Assembly: GCF_024623325.1 (NCBI RefSeq)
Contig: NZ_JANJZD010000001.1
Coordinates: 310,001 to 374,000 of the forward strand
From: Acetatifactor muris
Lineage (GTDB): Bacteria > Bacillota > Clostridia > Lachnospirales > Lachnospiraceae
DNA length: 64,000 nucleotides
Direction of reading: 5' to 3'
Within the stretch, counting starts at the first letter, position 1. Every line of letters starts with the position of its first letter. This document shows positions 44,448 through 54,900 of the stretch, piece after piece. The notes under the pieces were generated by a model. It made no database searches and was not told the origin of the DNA. It saw only the letters and a program-made list of their open reading frames with translations. A program made the position numbers and the translations under genes.

Positions 44448-46889
44448 ATGCAGTCACGATTTACAGATAAGGCACAGGATGCACTGAACTATGCGTCCAG
44501 ATATGCCGGTCGTCTGAAGCAGGGATATGTGGGAACGGAGCATATTCTCGCGGGTTTGCTGAAAGAGCAGGAAGGTGTGGCACACAGAGTCCTGACGGAA
44601 AACCATGTCGAACTGTCTCAGGTGCTGGATATGATTCAGGAGCTGATTGCGTTTGACGGCGGCGTGGGAATGAAAGAAAGAAACGGATATTCGCCCAGGG
44701 CGAAGAAGATTCTGGAGGAGGCCCACAGACAGGCCTACCGGTTCGGCCAGAAGGAGACGGGAACGGAGCATATTCTGCTGGCCATGATTAAGGAAGGCGA
44801 AAATGTGGCGGTTCGTCTGCTGAATACCATAGGCATTAATCTGCAGAAGGTGTATGTGGATACGCTTGTGGCCATCGGACAGGACGGCAACCTGTACAAG
44901 GAAGATCTGGGAAAGAGAGGTTCCGGAAAAGGAAAAAACTCCGCGCTGAATCAGTACAGCAGAGATTTGACTGCCATGGCCAGAGAGGGGATGCTGGATC
45001 CGGTTATCGGCCGGGAGGACGAGATCAGGCGGGTAATTCAGATTCTGAGCCGACGGACGAAGAACAATCCCTGCCTGATAGGAGAACCGGGGGTGGGCAA
45101 GACTGCGGTAGTGGAAGGGCTGGCACAGCGCATCGTGGCGGGAGAAGTGCCTTTTACCGTGAAGGACAAGAGAGTGCTGACGCTGGATTTGTCCGGAATG
45201 GTGGCCGGGAGCAAGTACAGAGGTGAATTTGAAGAGCGGATTAAAAGAGTAATCCGGGAAGTAATTGAGGACGGAAATGTCATCCTGTTCCTGGATGAAC
45301 TGCATACACTGATCGGCGCGGGCGGCGCCGAGGGAGCCATCGATGCATCCAACATTCTGAAGCCTTCTCTGGCCAGGGGAGAGCTCCAGCTGATCGGCGC
45401 TACGACCATAGCGGAATACCGTAAGTATATCGAGAAGGATGCGGCCCTGGAGAGACGTTTTCAGCCGGTGAATGTGGAAGAGCCTGCCGAGGAGGAGGCC
45501 ATTCGTATCCTGGAGGGAATTAAGGGGAAATACGAAGAGCACCACAAGGTAAAGATTACCCGGGAGGCTGTAGATGCGGCAGTGCGGTTGTCCAGCCGTT
45601 ATATTAATGACAGGAATCTGCCTGACAAGGCCATCGACCTGATCGATGAAGCTGCTGCAAGCGCCAGACTCCGCATTGTGGATATGCCGGATAAACAGAA
45701 AGAGCTGCTGGAACAGATTAAACAGATGGATTTGCAGATAGAACGTTCCATCCGCATGGAGGCATTTTCTCAGGCTGTGGAAATCAAGCACAATCAGGAT
45801 GAACTGGTGAAAAAATACCAGCGTATGAAGAAGCGCACGGAGAGCAGAGAGGCAGACAGGAAGTTTACCATCGGAGAGGATGAGATTGCGGAAGTGGTGG
45901 CCATGTGGACCAAAATCCCCGTGGCAAAACTGGCGCAGAAGGAAAGTGAGAAACTGCTGAAGCTGGAGGGAATCCTGCATAAAAGGGTAATCGGTCAGGA
46001 GGAGGCGGTGGAAGCGGTGGCCAGGGCCATGAGACGGGGACGTGTAGGGCTGAAGGATCCGAAAAGGCCCATTGGCTCCTTTCTGTTCCTGGGACCTACC
46101 GGCGTAGGCAAAACGGAGCTGTCCAAAGCCCTGGCGGAGGCCATGTTCGGCTCGGAAGACGCGATTATCCGTGTGGATATGTCAGAATATATGGAAGGAC
46201 ATTCTGTGTCCAAAATGATCGGCTCTCCGCCCGGATATGTGGGCTTTGATGAAGGCGGACAGCTCAGTGAGAAGGTCAGGAGGAATCCCTATTCGGTGGT
46301 GCTTTTTGACGAGATAGAGAAAGCCCACCCGGATGTGTTCAACATTCTGCTTCAGATACTGGATGACGGCCATATTACTGACTCAAAGGGCAGAAAAGTG
46401 AGCTTTAAGAACACTGTTCTGATTATGACTTCCAACGCGGGGGCGCAGCGGATTGTAGATCCGAAGAACCTGGGATTTGCGGCTGTCAGCGATGCGAAGC
46501 GGGACTATGAGAAGATGAAATCCGGGGTTATGGAAGAGGTAAAGCGCAGCTTTAAACCAGAGTTTATCAACCGAATCGACGATATTATAGTATTCCATCA
46601 GCTGAACCGGGAAAATATGAAAGCCATTGTCAGCCTTTTGGCTTCCAATCTGCGCGTAAGATGCGAGGAACAGATGGACATTAAGCTGACTCTGACAGCG
46701 GCACTGAAAGATCATCTGGCAGAAAAATATGCAGATGCCAGAATGGGGGCCAGACCGCTGAAGAGAGCAATTCAGTCCCAGGTGGAGGACTCGCTTGCGG
46801 AGGAAATTCTCCTGAAGAAAGTACAGCCCGGAGATGTGGTTTCCGCCGGAATCAAGAATGGAAAGGTCTGCTTTACTGTAAAACAGTGA
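44448..46889 (+). CDS. clpC: ATP-dependent Clp protease ATPase ClpC
   Basis: An ~813-residue AAA+ unfoldase. The N-domain repeats (residues ~1-145) are followed by AAA1 with GEPGVGKT and Walker [10 protein letters not shown], a UVR-like/M-domain coiled coil ([17 protein letters not shown]), then AAA2 with [11 protein letters not shown] and [13 protein letters not shown]. It feeds proteins to ClpP. The ATG at 44448 follows GAGAGGAAAAG and gives the usual [10 protein letters not shown] start. The usual ctsR-mcsA-mcsB neighbours are missing; a YtrA-type GntR gene takes their place. Confidence 0.95.
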   Translation: MQSRFTDKAQDALNYASRYAGRLKQGYVGTEHILAGLLKEQEGVAHRVLTENHVELSQVLDMIQELIAFDGGVGMKERNGYSPRAKKILEEAHRQAYRFGQKETGTEHILLAMIKEGENVAVRLLNTIGINLQKVYVDTLVAIGQDGNLYKEDLGKRGSGKGKNSALNQYSRDLTAMAREGMLDPVIGREDEIRRVIQILSRRTKNNPCLIGEPGVGKTAVVEGLAQRIVAGEVPFTVKDKRVLTLDLSGMVAGSKYRGEFEERIKRVIREVIEDGNVILFLDELHTLIGAGGAEGAIDASNILKPSLARGELQLIGATTIAEYRKYIEKDAALERRFQPVNVEEPAEEEAIRILEGIKGKYEEHHKVKITREAVDAAVRLSSRYINDRNLPDKAIDLIDEAAASARLRIVDMPDKQKELLEQIKQMDLQIERSIRMEAFSQAVEIKHNQDELVKKYQRMKKRTESREADRKFTIGEDEIAEVVAMWTKIPVAKLAQKESEKLLKLEGILHKRVIGQEEAVEAVARAMRRGRVGLKDPKRPIGSFLFLGPTGVGKTELSKALAEAMFGSEDAIIRVDMSEYMEGHSVSKMIGSPPGYVGFDEGGQLSEKVRRNPYSVVLFDEIEKAHPDVFNILLQILDDGHITDSKGRKVSFKNTVLIMTSNAGAQRIVDPKNLGFAAVSDAKRDYEKMKSGVMEEVKRSFKPEFINRIDDIIVFHQLNRENMKAIVSLLASNLRVRCEEQMDIKLTLTAALKDHLAEKYADARMGARPLKRAIQSQVEDSLAEEILLKKVQPGDVVSAGIKNGKVCFTVKQ

Positions 46890-47058
46890 ATAGACAAACG
46901 GAAAACAACAGAGAAAAAAAGATAGAAAAAAATCATAATTTATATTATACTGTTAATGACGTACGGCGGCTGCGGAGCTCTGCGGAACGGGAAGCAGCGG
47001 AGTCTCTGGACAGTACCAGGAAGAGACTCGCAGAACGGGAATAGGAGGATATCAAGAG

Positions 47059-47472
47059 ATGGCAGTGGTGGAAGAACTGCTTCGGAGCGAAGAAAACGGA
47101 GCAATCAGTTTCGGCAATCATAAGCTGGCAAAGAAAGCAAAAGTAGAGGATTACAAACATGCGGGAGATTTGCTGAAGGTAAAGACCTGCAGTGAAATTA
47201 CCAAGCTGGAGAAGAACGGCATGTTCCTCTATGAATCTGTGCCGGGCACCAGCGTTCTGGATTTTACAGAGAAGGAAGACGGCGTGGAATTTGTGGTGGA
47301 AGGCGATGAAGACGCTCAGATTACCATAGGGCTCAGAGATGATAAAGTCTATGAGGTATTCGTGGACGGCAGGAGTATCGGAGCTATAGAGACCGGATTT
47401 GGAGGAAAGCTTTCTCTGAGTGTGGAACTGGGGGCGGCCGACGAGGTACCCGTAAAAGTAGTGCAGATTTAA
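47059..47472 (+). CDS. Hypothetical protein between clpC and radA
   Basis: A 137-residue soluble protein with mixed beta/alpha prediction and alternating acidic/hydrophobic strands in the second half (VVEGDEDAQITIGLRDDKVYEVFVDG in two parts). No motif recognised; I recall similar small proteins in Lachnospiraceae but no confirmed function. A strong AGGAGG lies before the ATG. It ends 11 bases before radA, so it may be co-expressed with DNA repair. Confidence 0.6.
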   Translation: MAVVEELLRSEENGAISFGNHKLAKKAKVEDYKHAGDLLKVKTCSEITKLEKNGMFLYESVPGTSVLDFTEKEDGVEFVVEGDEDAQITIGLRDDKVYEVFVDGRSIGAIETGFGGKLSLSVELGAADEVPVKVVQI

Positions 47473-47483
47473 GGGGAAGGAAA

Positions 47484-48860
47484 ATGGCCAAAGGAAAGAA
47501 TTCCACCATTTTTTTCTGTCAGAACTGCGGATATGAATCCTCCAAGTGGATGGGACAGTGTCCGGGCTGCAGAGAATGGAATACTTTTGTGGAGGAGACG
47601 GTCAGCAGACAGTCACGCGGAGGCGTCTCCTCTTCGCCGGGAGAGAGGCGGGGCAGAGTGCTCCCTACCATACTGGCGGAAGTGGATGTCCGGGAGGAAG
47701 ACAAGCTTGTAACCGGTATCGGAGAGCTGGATCAGGTACTGGGCGGCGGTATTGTGCGGGGGTCGCTCACTCTGGTGGGCGGTGATCCGGGAATCGGGAA
47801 ATCCACGCTGCTTTTGCAGGTGTGTCATAACCTGGCAGACAGCGGACATAATGTGCTGTACATATCCGGGGAAGAGTCACTGGCTCAGATTAAGATGCGG
47901 GCTGACAGAATCGGGGAATTTTCTTCCCGGATGCTTTTGCTGTGTGAGACAAATCTGGAGACAATTTCGGAAGTGATCCGCAGCGGAAAGCCAGAGGCAG
48001 TGATCATTGATTCCATTCAGACCATGTACAATGAGACTGTATCCGCGGCGCCCGGCAGTGTGTCTCAGGTGCGGGAATCCACAGGGGTTCTGCTGCAGCT
48101 GGCAAAGGGGCTGGGAGTTTCTGTCTTCATTGTGGGACATGTGACAAAGGACGGAACGGTGGCAGGCCCCAGAGTGTTGGAACACATGGTGGATGCGGTA
48201 TTGTATTTTGAAGGGGACAGACATGCTTCCTATCGGATTCTGAGAGGAGTGAAGAACCGTTTCGGCTCTACCAATGAGATAGGCGTCTTTGAAATGCAGG
48301 AGAAGGGGCTGGCAGAGGTGAAGAATGCCTCGGAGTATATGCTGAACGGCAGGCCCGAAAATGCCAGCGGCTCTGTGGTGGTATGCACCATGGAGGGGAC
48401 CAGACCGCTGCTGGTGGAAATTCAGGCTCTGGTGTGCCACAGCAGTTTCGGCATTCCCCGCAGGCAGACCACGGGTACAGATTTCAACAGAGTGAACCTG
48501 CTGATGGCCGTGCTGGAGAAACGCTCCGGCGTTCAGCTTGCATCCTGTGATGCTTATGTGAATATCACAGGGGGCATTAAAATTGCGGAACCGGCTATTG
48601 ACCTGGGGATTGTGATAGCGGTATTGTCCAGCTTTAAGAACTGTATCCTGAGTACCAGACTGGCGGCTTTCGGGGAAGTCGGCTTAAGCGGAGAAGTCAG
48701 AGGTGTGAGCATGGCAAAAAACAGGGTAACAGAAGCGGAGAAAATGGGATTTGATACCTGTATTGTGCCCTGGGTATGCGCGGAGGAGTGCCGTAAGGGC
48801 AGCAGGATTAAGGTGATCGGGGTGAAGACGGTTCAGGATGTGATTGACGTCCTTTTTTAG
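47484..48860 (+). CDS. radA: DNA repair protein RadA
   Basis: A 458-residue RecA-like helicase/branch-migration factor in homologous recombination. The N-terminal zinc finger (CQNCGYESSKWMGQCPGC), Walker A GGDPGIGKSTLL, the RadA-specific KNRFGSTNEIG segment and the Lon-like C-terminal domain with GGIKIAEPAIDL are visible. In Firmicutes radA commonly follows clpC, as here. Confidence 0.97.
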   Translation: MAKGKNSTIFFCQNCGYESSKWMGQCPGCREWNTFVEETVSRQSRGGVSSSPGERRGRVLPTILAEVDVREEDKLVTGIGELDQVLGGGIVRGSLTLVGGDPGIGKSTLLLQVCHNLADSGHNVLYISGEESLAQIKMRADRIGEFSSRMLLLCETNLETISEVIRSGKPEAVIIDSIQTMYNETVSAAPGSVSQVRESTGVLLQLAKGLGVSVFIVGHVTKDGTVAGPRVLEHMVDAVLYFEGDRHASYRILRGVKNRFGSTNEIGVFEMQEKGLAEVKNASEYMLNGRPENASGSVVVCTMEGTRPLLVEIQALVCHSSFGIPRRQTTGTDFNRVNLLMAVLEKRSGVQLASCDAYVNITGGIKIAEPAIDLGIVIAVLSSFKNCILSTRLAAFGEVGLSGEVRGVSMAKNRVTEAEKMGFDTCIVPWVCAEECRKGSRIKVIGVKTVQDVIDVLF

Positions 48861-48909
48861 AAGACAGAAAATGGACAGAAAATATAGTCAAAAAATATGT
48901 AAAAATTAC

Positions 48910-48939
48910 TTGATTATTGATAGCACTCTGTGTTATAAT
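48910..48939 (+). promoter_or_regulatory. Promoter of tRNA-Trp
   Basis: TTGATT (48910-48915), 18-bp spacer, TATAAT (48934-48939), 28 bases before the tRNA. Confidence 0.65.
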
Positions 48940-48967
48940 ATTTTTCGTCGGTGACAGATCGACGTTC

Positions 48968-49038
48968 AGGGGAATAGTACAATGGTAGTGCGGCGGTCTC
49001 CAAAACCGTTGATGGGAGTTCGATCCTCTCTTCCCCTG
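48968..49038 (+). tRNA. tRNA-Trp (anticodon CCA)
   Basis: Seventy-one bases: acceptor AGGGGAA/TTCCCCT with discriminator G, anticodon stem-loop GCGGT-CTCCAAA-ACCGT (34-36 = CCA), T arm around GTTCGATCC. 3' CCA not encoded. Confidence 0.94.
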
Positions 49039-49079
49039 TTCAGCCAATAAAAGTGCTGTAAAAGCTTATATGTTGGGAG

Positions 49080-49115
49080 AAAGCGTAAAGTCTGAAAAGG
49101 CGTTACGCTTTTTCC
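49080..49115 (+). terminator. Terminator after tRNA-Trp
   Basis: AAAGCGTAA (49080-49088) pairs with TTACGCTTT (49103-49111), followed by a short T-run. Confidence 0.8.
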
Positions 49116-49199
49116 TTATCTTAGTTCCGTAACAGTCAGGGCGCTGGACCTGACTGTTACTGAGCTCCGGGAGCAGCCGGTACAGAAAAGGAGACAGAT

Positions 49200-49592
49200 A
49201 TGGATAAAAAGGAACAGTTGGAAAAGGCGCTTGTACTTTTGCATGATTTTGTGTGTACCCTGTCAGAACAGGCAGGAGAAAGCAGAGAATACGGGGAACA
49301 GCTCTGGGAGAGAATTCGCAGGTCGGAAGGTGTACTGCAGGAGCTGGCTTATTACTATGACAATAACCGCTTTTTATGTCAGTATCAGGTGGAAGGTTAT
49401 ACGCTGGCCGATATTCTGATATGGCAGGTGGATCATTTTAAACTGTATATGGACAGGCCGGATGATATGAATCGTTACAGACAGCAGAGGCTGTTGCTTG
49501 CCGCGCTGGATACCATGCTGCGGATGGAGGAGGACCCGGAGCCTTACATAGAGAAAATGCGGGCCGAAACAGGACAGGATATCCTGAAATGA
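49200..49592 (+). CDS. Hypothetical protein, DUF-like helical
   Basis: A 130-residue all-helical soluble protein with many Arg and Glu residues and a central YYYDNNRFLCQYQVEGYTLADILIWQ-like region (given in part). No family recognised. A GGAGACAG site precedes the ATG. It lies alone between tRNA-Trp and a sugar-isomerase-like gene, with an AT-rich 240-base gap after it. Confidence 0.5.
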   Translation: MDKKEQLEKALVLLHDFVCTLSEQAGESREYGEQLWERIRRSEGVLQELAYYYDNNRFLCQYQVEGYTLADILIWQVDHFKLYMDRPDDMNRYRQQRLLLAALDTMLRMEEDPEPYIEKMRAETGQDILK

Positions 49593-49834
49593 CAAAAGCA
49601 CCCGTAAGTGAATTACGAGCGCCTTTGCCTATAAAAGGGGAATTCATATATAATATACACAATACCCCCAGGATTGTCAATATCTTTTTAAAAAATCTTT
49701 TATTTTATTTTTTTCGACTTTTTTCATGCTTTTTTGCGGTTTTATAACAATTGGGGTCACGGGATAAAATAAAGTAAAAAGAAGCTTTGGAGACTGCATT
49801 TGAAGCATTGGGGAATCAGAAAGGAGACAGAAGA

Positions 49835-50605
49835 ATGGTTAAAACAGAATATGGTTTACAGATGTACAGTCTGCGGGATGTGACAGACAAAGACCTGAAA
49901 GGGTCACTTGAGAAAGTGGCGCAGATGGGGTACAGGTATGTGGAATTCGCCGGTTTCTTCGGACATACGGCGACGGAGGTGAAATCCTGGCTGGATGAGT
50001 ATGGGCTTGTATGTTCGGGAACACATACGCCGGGAAGCGCGCTGGCGGCAGAGGTGATCGACGAGACAATTGCCTATCATAAAGGAATTGGCTGCGGCAG
50101 CCTGATTATCCCGGGAATGGACTGGTCTTCGGAAGAGAAGATGGAGCAGAACATTGCGCTGCTGAATACGGCACAGAAGAAGCTTTGGGAGAATGGGATT
50201 GCATTAGGATATCATAACCATTCTGCCGAGTTTTTCCCCACTGCTTACGGGAAAATCATTGAAGAGGAAATTATCAGCCGGACGAATGTGGAACTGGAGG
50301 TGGATACTTTCTGGGCCTTCAATGCCGGAATAGACCCGGTTGCATTCTGTGAAAAAATGAAGCAGAGGATTCGGGTCATTCACTTAAAGGATGGAATTCC
50401 CTGCAGACGGTCATGCCGGAATGCCTCCTCCTGTCATGAAGGCGTCCGCGGAACTTCCGTCGGTGAGGGAGAGGCTCCTGTGGAAGCTGTCCGGGACTGG
50501 GCGATCCGGAATCATGTTCTGATGGTTATTGAGTCGGAGGGGTGTGAGCCTACCGGCATGGAAGAAGTGAAGCGGTGCATCAGTTTCCTTTCGGGCCTGG
50601 AATGA
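49835..50605 (+). CDS. Sugar phosphate isomerase/epimerase-like TIM barrel
   Basis: A 256-residue TIM-barrel protein of the AP-endonuclease-2/xylose-isomerase-like superfamily. Metal-ligand candidates are the Glu of VEFAG, the His of YHNHSAEF, the Glu/Asp of ELEVDTFWA, the His of VIHLKDG and the Glu of VIESEG. Such proteins isomerise or epimerise sugars and inositols. GGAGAC precedes the ATG; an in-frame start at 49787 is weak. A Cys-rich insert (RRSCRNASSCHEG, residues ~190-205) is unusual for the family. Confidence 0.75.
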   Translation: MVKTEYGLQMYSLRDVTDKDLKGSLEKVAQMGYRYVEFAGFFGHTATEVKSWLDEYGLVCSGTHTPGSALAAEVIDETIAYHKGIGCGSLIIPGMDWSSEEKMEQNIALLNTAQKKLWENGIALGYHNHSAEFFPTAYGKIIEEEIISRTNVELEVDTFWAFNAGIDPVAFCEKMKQRIRVIHLKDGIPCRRSCRNASSCHEGVRGTSVGEGEAPVEAVRDWAIRNHVLMVIESEGCEPTGMEEVKRCISFLSGLE

Positions 50606-50816
50606 AAATATGGACCAGGAGTTACCGGATTGGCTCTGAAAAAAGCAGCGGTGTATTTGATTGTAAAAGTTCAGACGGGTCACTGAATTGTCAGGGATTC
50701 CGCAGGATTCCGCAGATTAATAAATTTTTGCTGTACATTTAAGAAAAATATGATAAAATAAAACATATGTGTCATTTTTTGCTGTATTAAAAAGCAGAGC
50801 AGAAGGCGGGATGTTT

Positions 50817-51278
50817 ATGGAAGAGCGTGTGGGATACCGACAACAGATCATACAGGAATATAGACGGCTGCTGGAACCGCTGCTGCGCTATCTGCCATGG
50901 CTGGAAAGTAATTCCGGTAAAGCTGTGAGCCGCAATTACCAGGGGCAGGGGCTGAGCAGCCGTTCTATGAGTTTTCCTGTCTATGATGCCACATTGATGA
51001 ACTTTGTCAGAGAAGCGGCCGCCTCAGAGCTGATGGACCGCAATTACTGCTATGTATATACGCGGAATCGCATCAGAAATCATGAGGATGAGAGAAAAGT
51101 GATTGCGGCTGCGGAGCTGAAGGACTGGGAGATTCTGCGGGGAATTCTGTCAAAATATGTGCTGGAGGGCATGACAAAGGCTACATTGTGGGGTGAGGCA
51201 GTGCGGGAGAATATATTTGTTCTGACACTGAAGCAGATGCGTAATATTGTTGAATATTGGGACAGGACGAAGAGATAA
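50817..51278 (+). CDS. Hypothetical helical protein, possible partner of the TetR regulator
   Basis: A 153-residue charged, helical protein with a Tyr/Arg-rich middle (RNYCYVYTRNRIRNHEDERK). I prefer the ATG at 50817 because AGAAGGCGGG is better spaced for it than for 50811. It ends 21 bases before a TetR gene. Function unknown. Confidence 0.5.
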   Translation: MEERVGYRQQIIQEYRRLLEPLLRYLPWLESNSGKAVSRNYQGQGLSSRSMSFPVYDATLMNFVREAAASELMDRNYCYVYTRNRIRNHEDERKVIAAAELKDWEILRGILSKYVLEGMTKATLWGEAVRENIFVLTLKQMRNIVEYWDRTKR

Positions 51279-51299
51279 GGGTACCGGGTGGAGGATAAA

Positions 51300-51902
51300 A
51301 TGGGAGAGAAATCCGCACAGAAGAAGAAGTTCATATTGGAGACGGCCAGGAAGGTCTTCGTGGAAAAAGGATTTAAGAAAGTGACCATGAAGGACATCGT
51401 GGAGGCATGTGAAATCAGCCGGGGCGGTCTCTATCTCTATTTTGACAATACCGGCCAGATTTTTCTTGAAGTGATGAAGCTGGAGAGTCAGGAAGCCGAC
51501 GATGTCTTTTCAGACAGCATCGCCGACGATGCCACCGCCGCGGATATTCTGGTTCTGTTCCTGAAGGAACAGAAGAAAGAGCTTCTCAGAAAAAGCGATA
51601 CGCTGACGCAGGCTATCTATGAATACTATTTTCAGAATCAGCCCGGCAGAAAGGATAATGTCCTGAAAAAGCAGTTCGATTCCGCGGTAAAAATTATTGA
51701 GAAGCTGATAGAGACAGGTGTGGACAACGGAGAATTTTACTGTGAGGATTGCAGGGGCATGGCGAGAAATATCATGTTTGTTCTGGAGGGCCTGAAGATT
51801 TCCGCCCAGACAATCGGGGTCACTGCGGAGGCTGTGGACAGGGAGATTCTCTTTATTCTGAGGGCGCTGGGGCTGGATGATGCGGAGGAACTTCTGGGCT
51901 GA
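51300..51902 (+). CDS. TetR/AcrR-family transcriptional regulator
   Basis: A 200-residue regulator with the TetR HTH at residues ~8-52 (ILETARKVFVEKGFKKVTM, then CEISRGGLYLYFDNTGQIF), followed by a helical ligand-binding domain. The ATG at 51300 follows GGAGG with five bases of space; the GTG at 51288 overlaps that site. It is 82 bases ahead of purL; whether it controls purL is unknown. Confidence 0.9.
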   Translation: MGEKSAQKKKFILETARKVFVEKGFKKVTMKDIVEACEISRGGLYLYFDNTGQIFLEVMKLESQEADDVFSDSIADDATAADILVLFLKEQKKELLRKSDTLTQAIYEYYFQNQPGRKDNVLKKQFDSAVKIIEKLIETGVDNGEFYCEDCRGMARNIMFVLEGLKISAQTIGVTAEAVDREILFILRALGLDDAEELLG

Positions 51903-51984
51903 TGGGACCTGTGCGGGGAGACAGGAGACAGGGATAACGATTAATACAGGAACTGAGATCAAAACTGAATGGAGGAATATGGGA

Positions 51985-54900
51985 ATGGTCAGACGGATCT
52001 ATGTGGAGAAAAAGAAGCCTTTTGCCGTAAAGGCAAAGGAGCTGCGGGAGGATATCGAAAGCTTTCTGGGAATCAGGGTGGAAGGCGTCAGAGTATTTAT
52101 CCGCTATGATGTGGAGAACATTTCGGAGGAAGTATTCGGTCAGGCCTGCAGAACCGTTTTTTCGGAGCCGCCTGTGGATGATCTGTATGAGGAAACGCTG
52201 GAGATTCCGGCCGGTGCCAGAGTGTTTTCCGTGGAATATCTGCCGGGACAGTTTGACCAGAGGGCGGATTCGGCGGTACAGTGTGTACAGTTTTTGAAGG
52301 AGGAAGAGGAACCGGTCATTCGCACGGCGGTTACCTATATGATTCTGGGAGAGATCACGGAGGAGGCGTTCTCACGAATTAAAGCATACTGTATCAATCC
52401 TGTGGATTCCAGGGAGACCGACGAGATCAGGCCGGATACTCTGATCACGAAATATGAGGAGCCTGCGGATGTGGTGGTGCTGGAAGGCTTTGCCCGGATG
52501 AGCGGGGAGGCCCTGAAGGAGCTTTACACCTCTCTTTCCCTGGCTATGACGTTTAAGGATTTCCAGCATATTCAGAAGTATTTCAGAGAAGACGAGAAGC
52601 GGGATCCCAGTATGACGGAAATCCGTGTGCTGGATACCTACTGGTCCGATCACTGCCGTCATACAACTTTCTCCACAGAGCTGAAGGATGTGGAGTTCGG
52701 AGAGGGGTATTACCGCTTTCCCATTGAGACTACTTATCACAGTTATCTGGATACCCGTGAGGAGATTTACGGGGACAGAGCGAAAGAGGGGCATTCCGGG
52801 GGCAAGTTCATCTGCCTGATGGATCTGGCGCTGATGGCCATGAAGAAGCTGAAAAAAGAGGGAAAGCTGGCGGACATGGAGGAGTCGGATGAGATTAATG
52901 CCTGTTCTGTGGTGGTTCCTGTGGAGATGGATTACGGTGACCATAAGGAGACGGAGGAATGGCTGGTATTTTTCAAAAATGAGACACACAACCATCCCAC
53001 AGAGATAGAACCTTTCGGCGGGGCGGCTACCTGTCTGGGCGGTGCGATCAGAGATCCCCTTTCCGGAAGAGGTTATGTATATCAGGCCATGCGTGTGACG
53101 GGAGCGGCGGACCCCACGGTTCCCGTTGCGGAGACGCTGAAGGGCAAGCTGCCGCAGAAAAAGCTGGTGCGGGGCGCTGCTGACGGCTATTCCTCCTACG
53201 GGAATCAGATTGGACTGGCCACGGGCTTTGTGAAAGAGATTTATCATCCCGCCTATGTGGCAAAAAGAATGGAAATCGGGGCGGTAATGGGCGCTGCGCC
53301 CAGAAAAAATGTGATCCGGGAGACTTCCGACCCGGGAGACATTATTATTCTGCTGGGGGGACGTACCGGAAGAGACGGATGCGGCGGTGCAACCGGTTCC
53401 TCCAAAGTACATACAGAAAGCTCCATTGAGACTTGCGGCGCGGAGGTACAGAAGGGAAATGCGCCCACAGAACGCAAGATTCAGAGACTGTTCCGCCGGG
53501 AGGAAGTCAGCCGCATCATTAAGAAATGTAATGATTTCGGCGCGGGAGGCGTGTCTGTGGCCATCGGTGAACTGGCGGACGGCCTGACGGTAGATTTGGA
53601 TAAGGTGCCGAAGAAGTATGCGGGTCTGGACGGAACTGAGCTTGCCATCTCAGAGTCTCAGGAGCGGATGGCCGTGGTGGTTGACCCGGCGGACGTGGAC
53701 AAGTTCCTGGCTTATGCCGGGGAGGAGAATCTGGAGGCTGTGGCTGTGGCTGTGGTCACAGAGGAGCCCCGGCTGGTGCTGAACTGGAGAGGCAGGAAAA
53801 TCGTGGATTTGAAGCGTGCTTTCCTGGATACCAACGGCGCGCATCAGGAGACAAAGGTAAAGGTGGATATTCCGGACGAGAAAGAGAACTATCTCAGGAA
53901 GACGGCGGTCCCCGCGGTGAAGGAGAGCCTGGAAAAGGGCGATGTAAAGCAGGCCTGGCTGGCGCTGCTGAACGATTTGAATGTGTGCTCCCAGAAAGGC
54001 CTGGTGGAAATATTTGACGCTTCCATCGGTGCGGGCAGTGTACTGATGCCTTACGGCGGGAAATATCAGCTGACAGAGACACAGACCATGGTGGCGAAGC
54101 TGCCGGTGCTGGAGGGCAGCACAGATGTTGTCACTATGATGAGCTATGGCTTTGACCCCTGTCTGTCATCCTGGAGCCCTTATCACGGCGCTGTCTATGC
54201 GGTGGTGGAATCCATGGCGAAGATTGTGGCTTCCGGAGGAGACTGCTCGGGAATTCGCTTCACTTTCCAGGAATATTTCCGGAGGATGACGGAGGATCCT
54301 GCCCGCTGGAGCCAGCCTTTTGCGGCTCTTCTGGGAGCTTACGACGCGCAGATAGGATTCGGACTGCCTTCCATCGGCGGAAAGGACAGTATGTCCGGTA
54401 CCTTTAATGACATCGATGTGCCGCCCACACTTGTCTCTTTTGCCGTGGACGTTGCAAAATACGGAGAAATTGTGACACCGGAGCTGAAGAGAGCGGGAAG
54501 CAGACTGGTGCGCTTTGTGATAGAAAAGGATGAATTCGACATTCCCGTGTACGATGCCGTGATGGGACTGTATGATTATATTTACAGGCTTATGAAGGAG
54601 AAGAAGGTACTTTCCGCTTACGCACTGGATGCAAAAGGTGTGGCTGCCGCTGTCTCCAAGATGGCCTTCGGCAATAAGCTGGGTGTATGTGTAGACAGCG
54701 ATGTGAAAGCGGAGACCCTGTTCGAGAATGGGCTGGGAGATATTCTGGTGGAGGTTTCACCGGATGTCCTGGCAGAAATCAGGGAATCTGATTATGACTA
54801 TATGGTAACAGGCACAGTCAGCGCAGAGTCTGTATTTACTTTCGGTGAAGTGCGGATAGAGATGGAGGAAGCCTTGAATGCATGGACCTCCAGGCTGGAG

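Noticed and set aside
44454-45980. 508-codon open frame on the minus strand
   Set aside because: It is a shadow of clpC, and its translation is Leu/His/Gln-rich without a domain.
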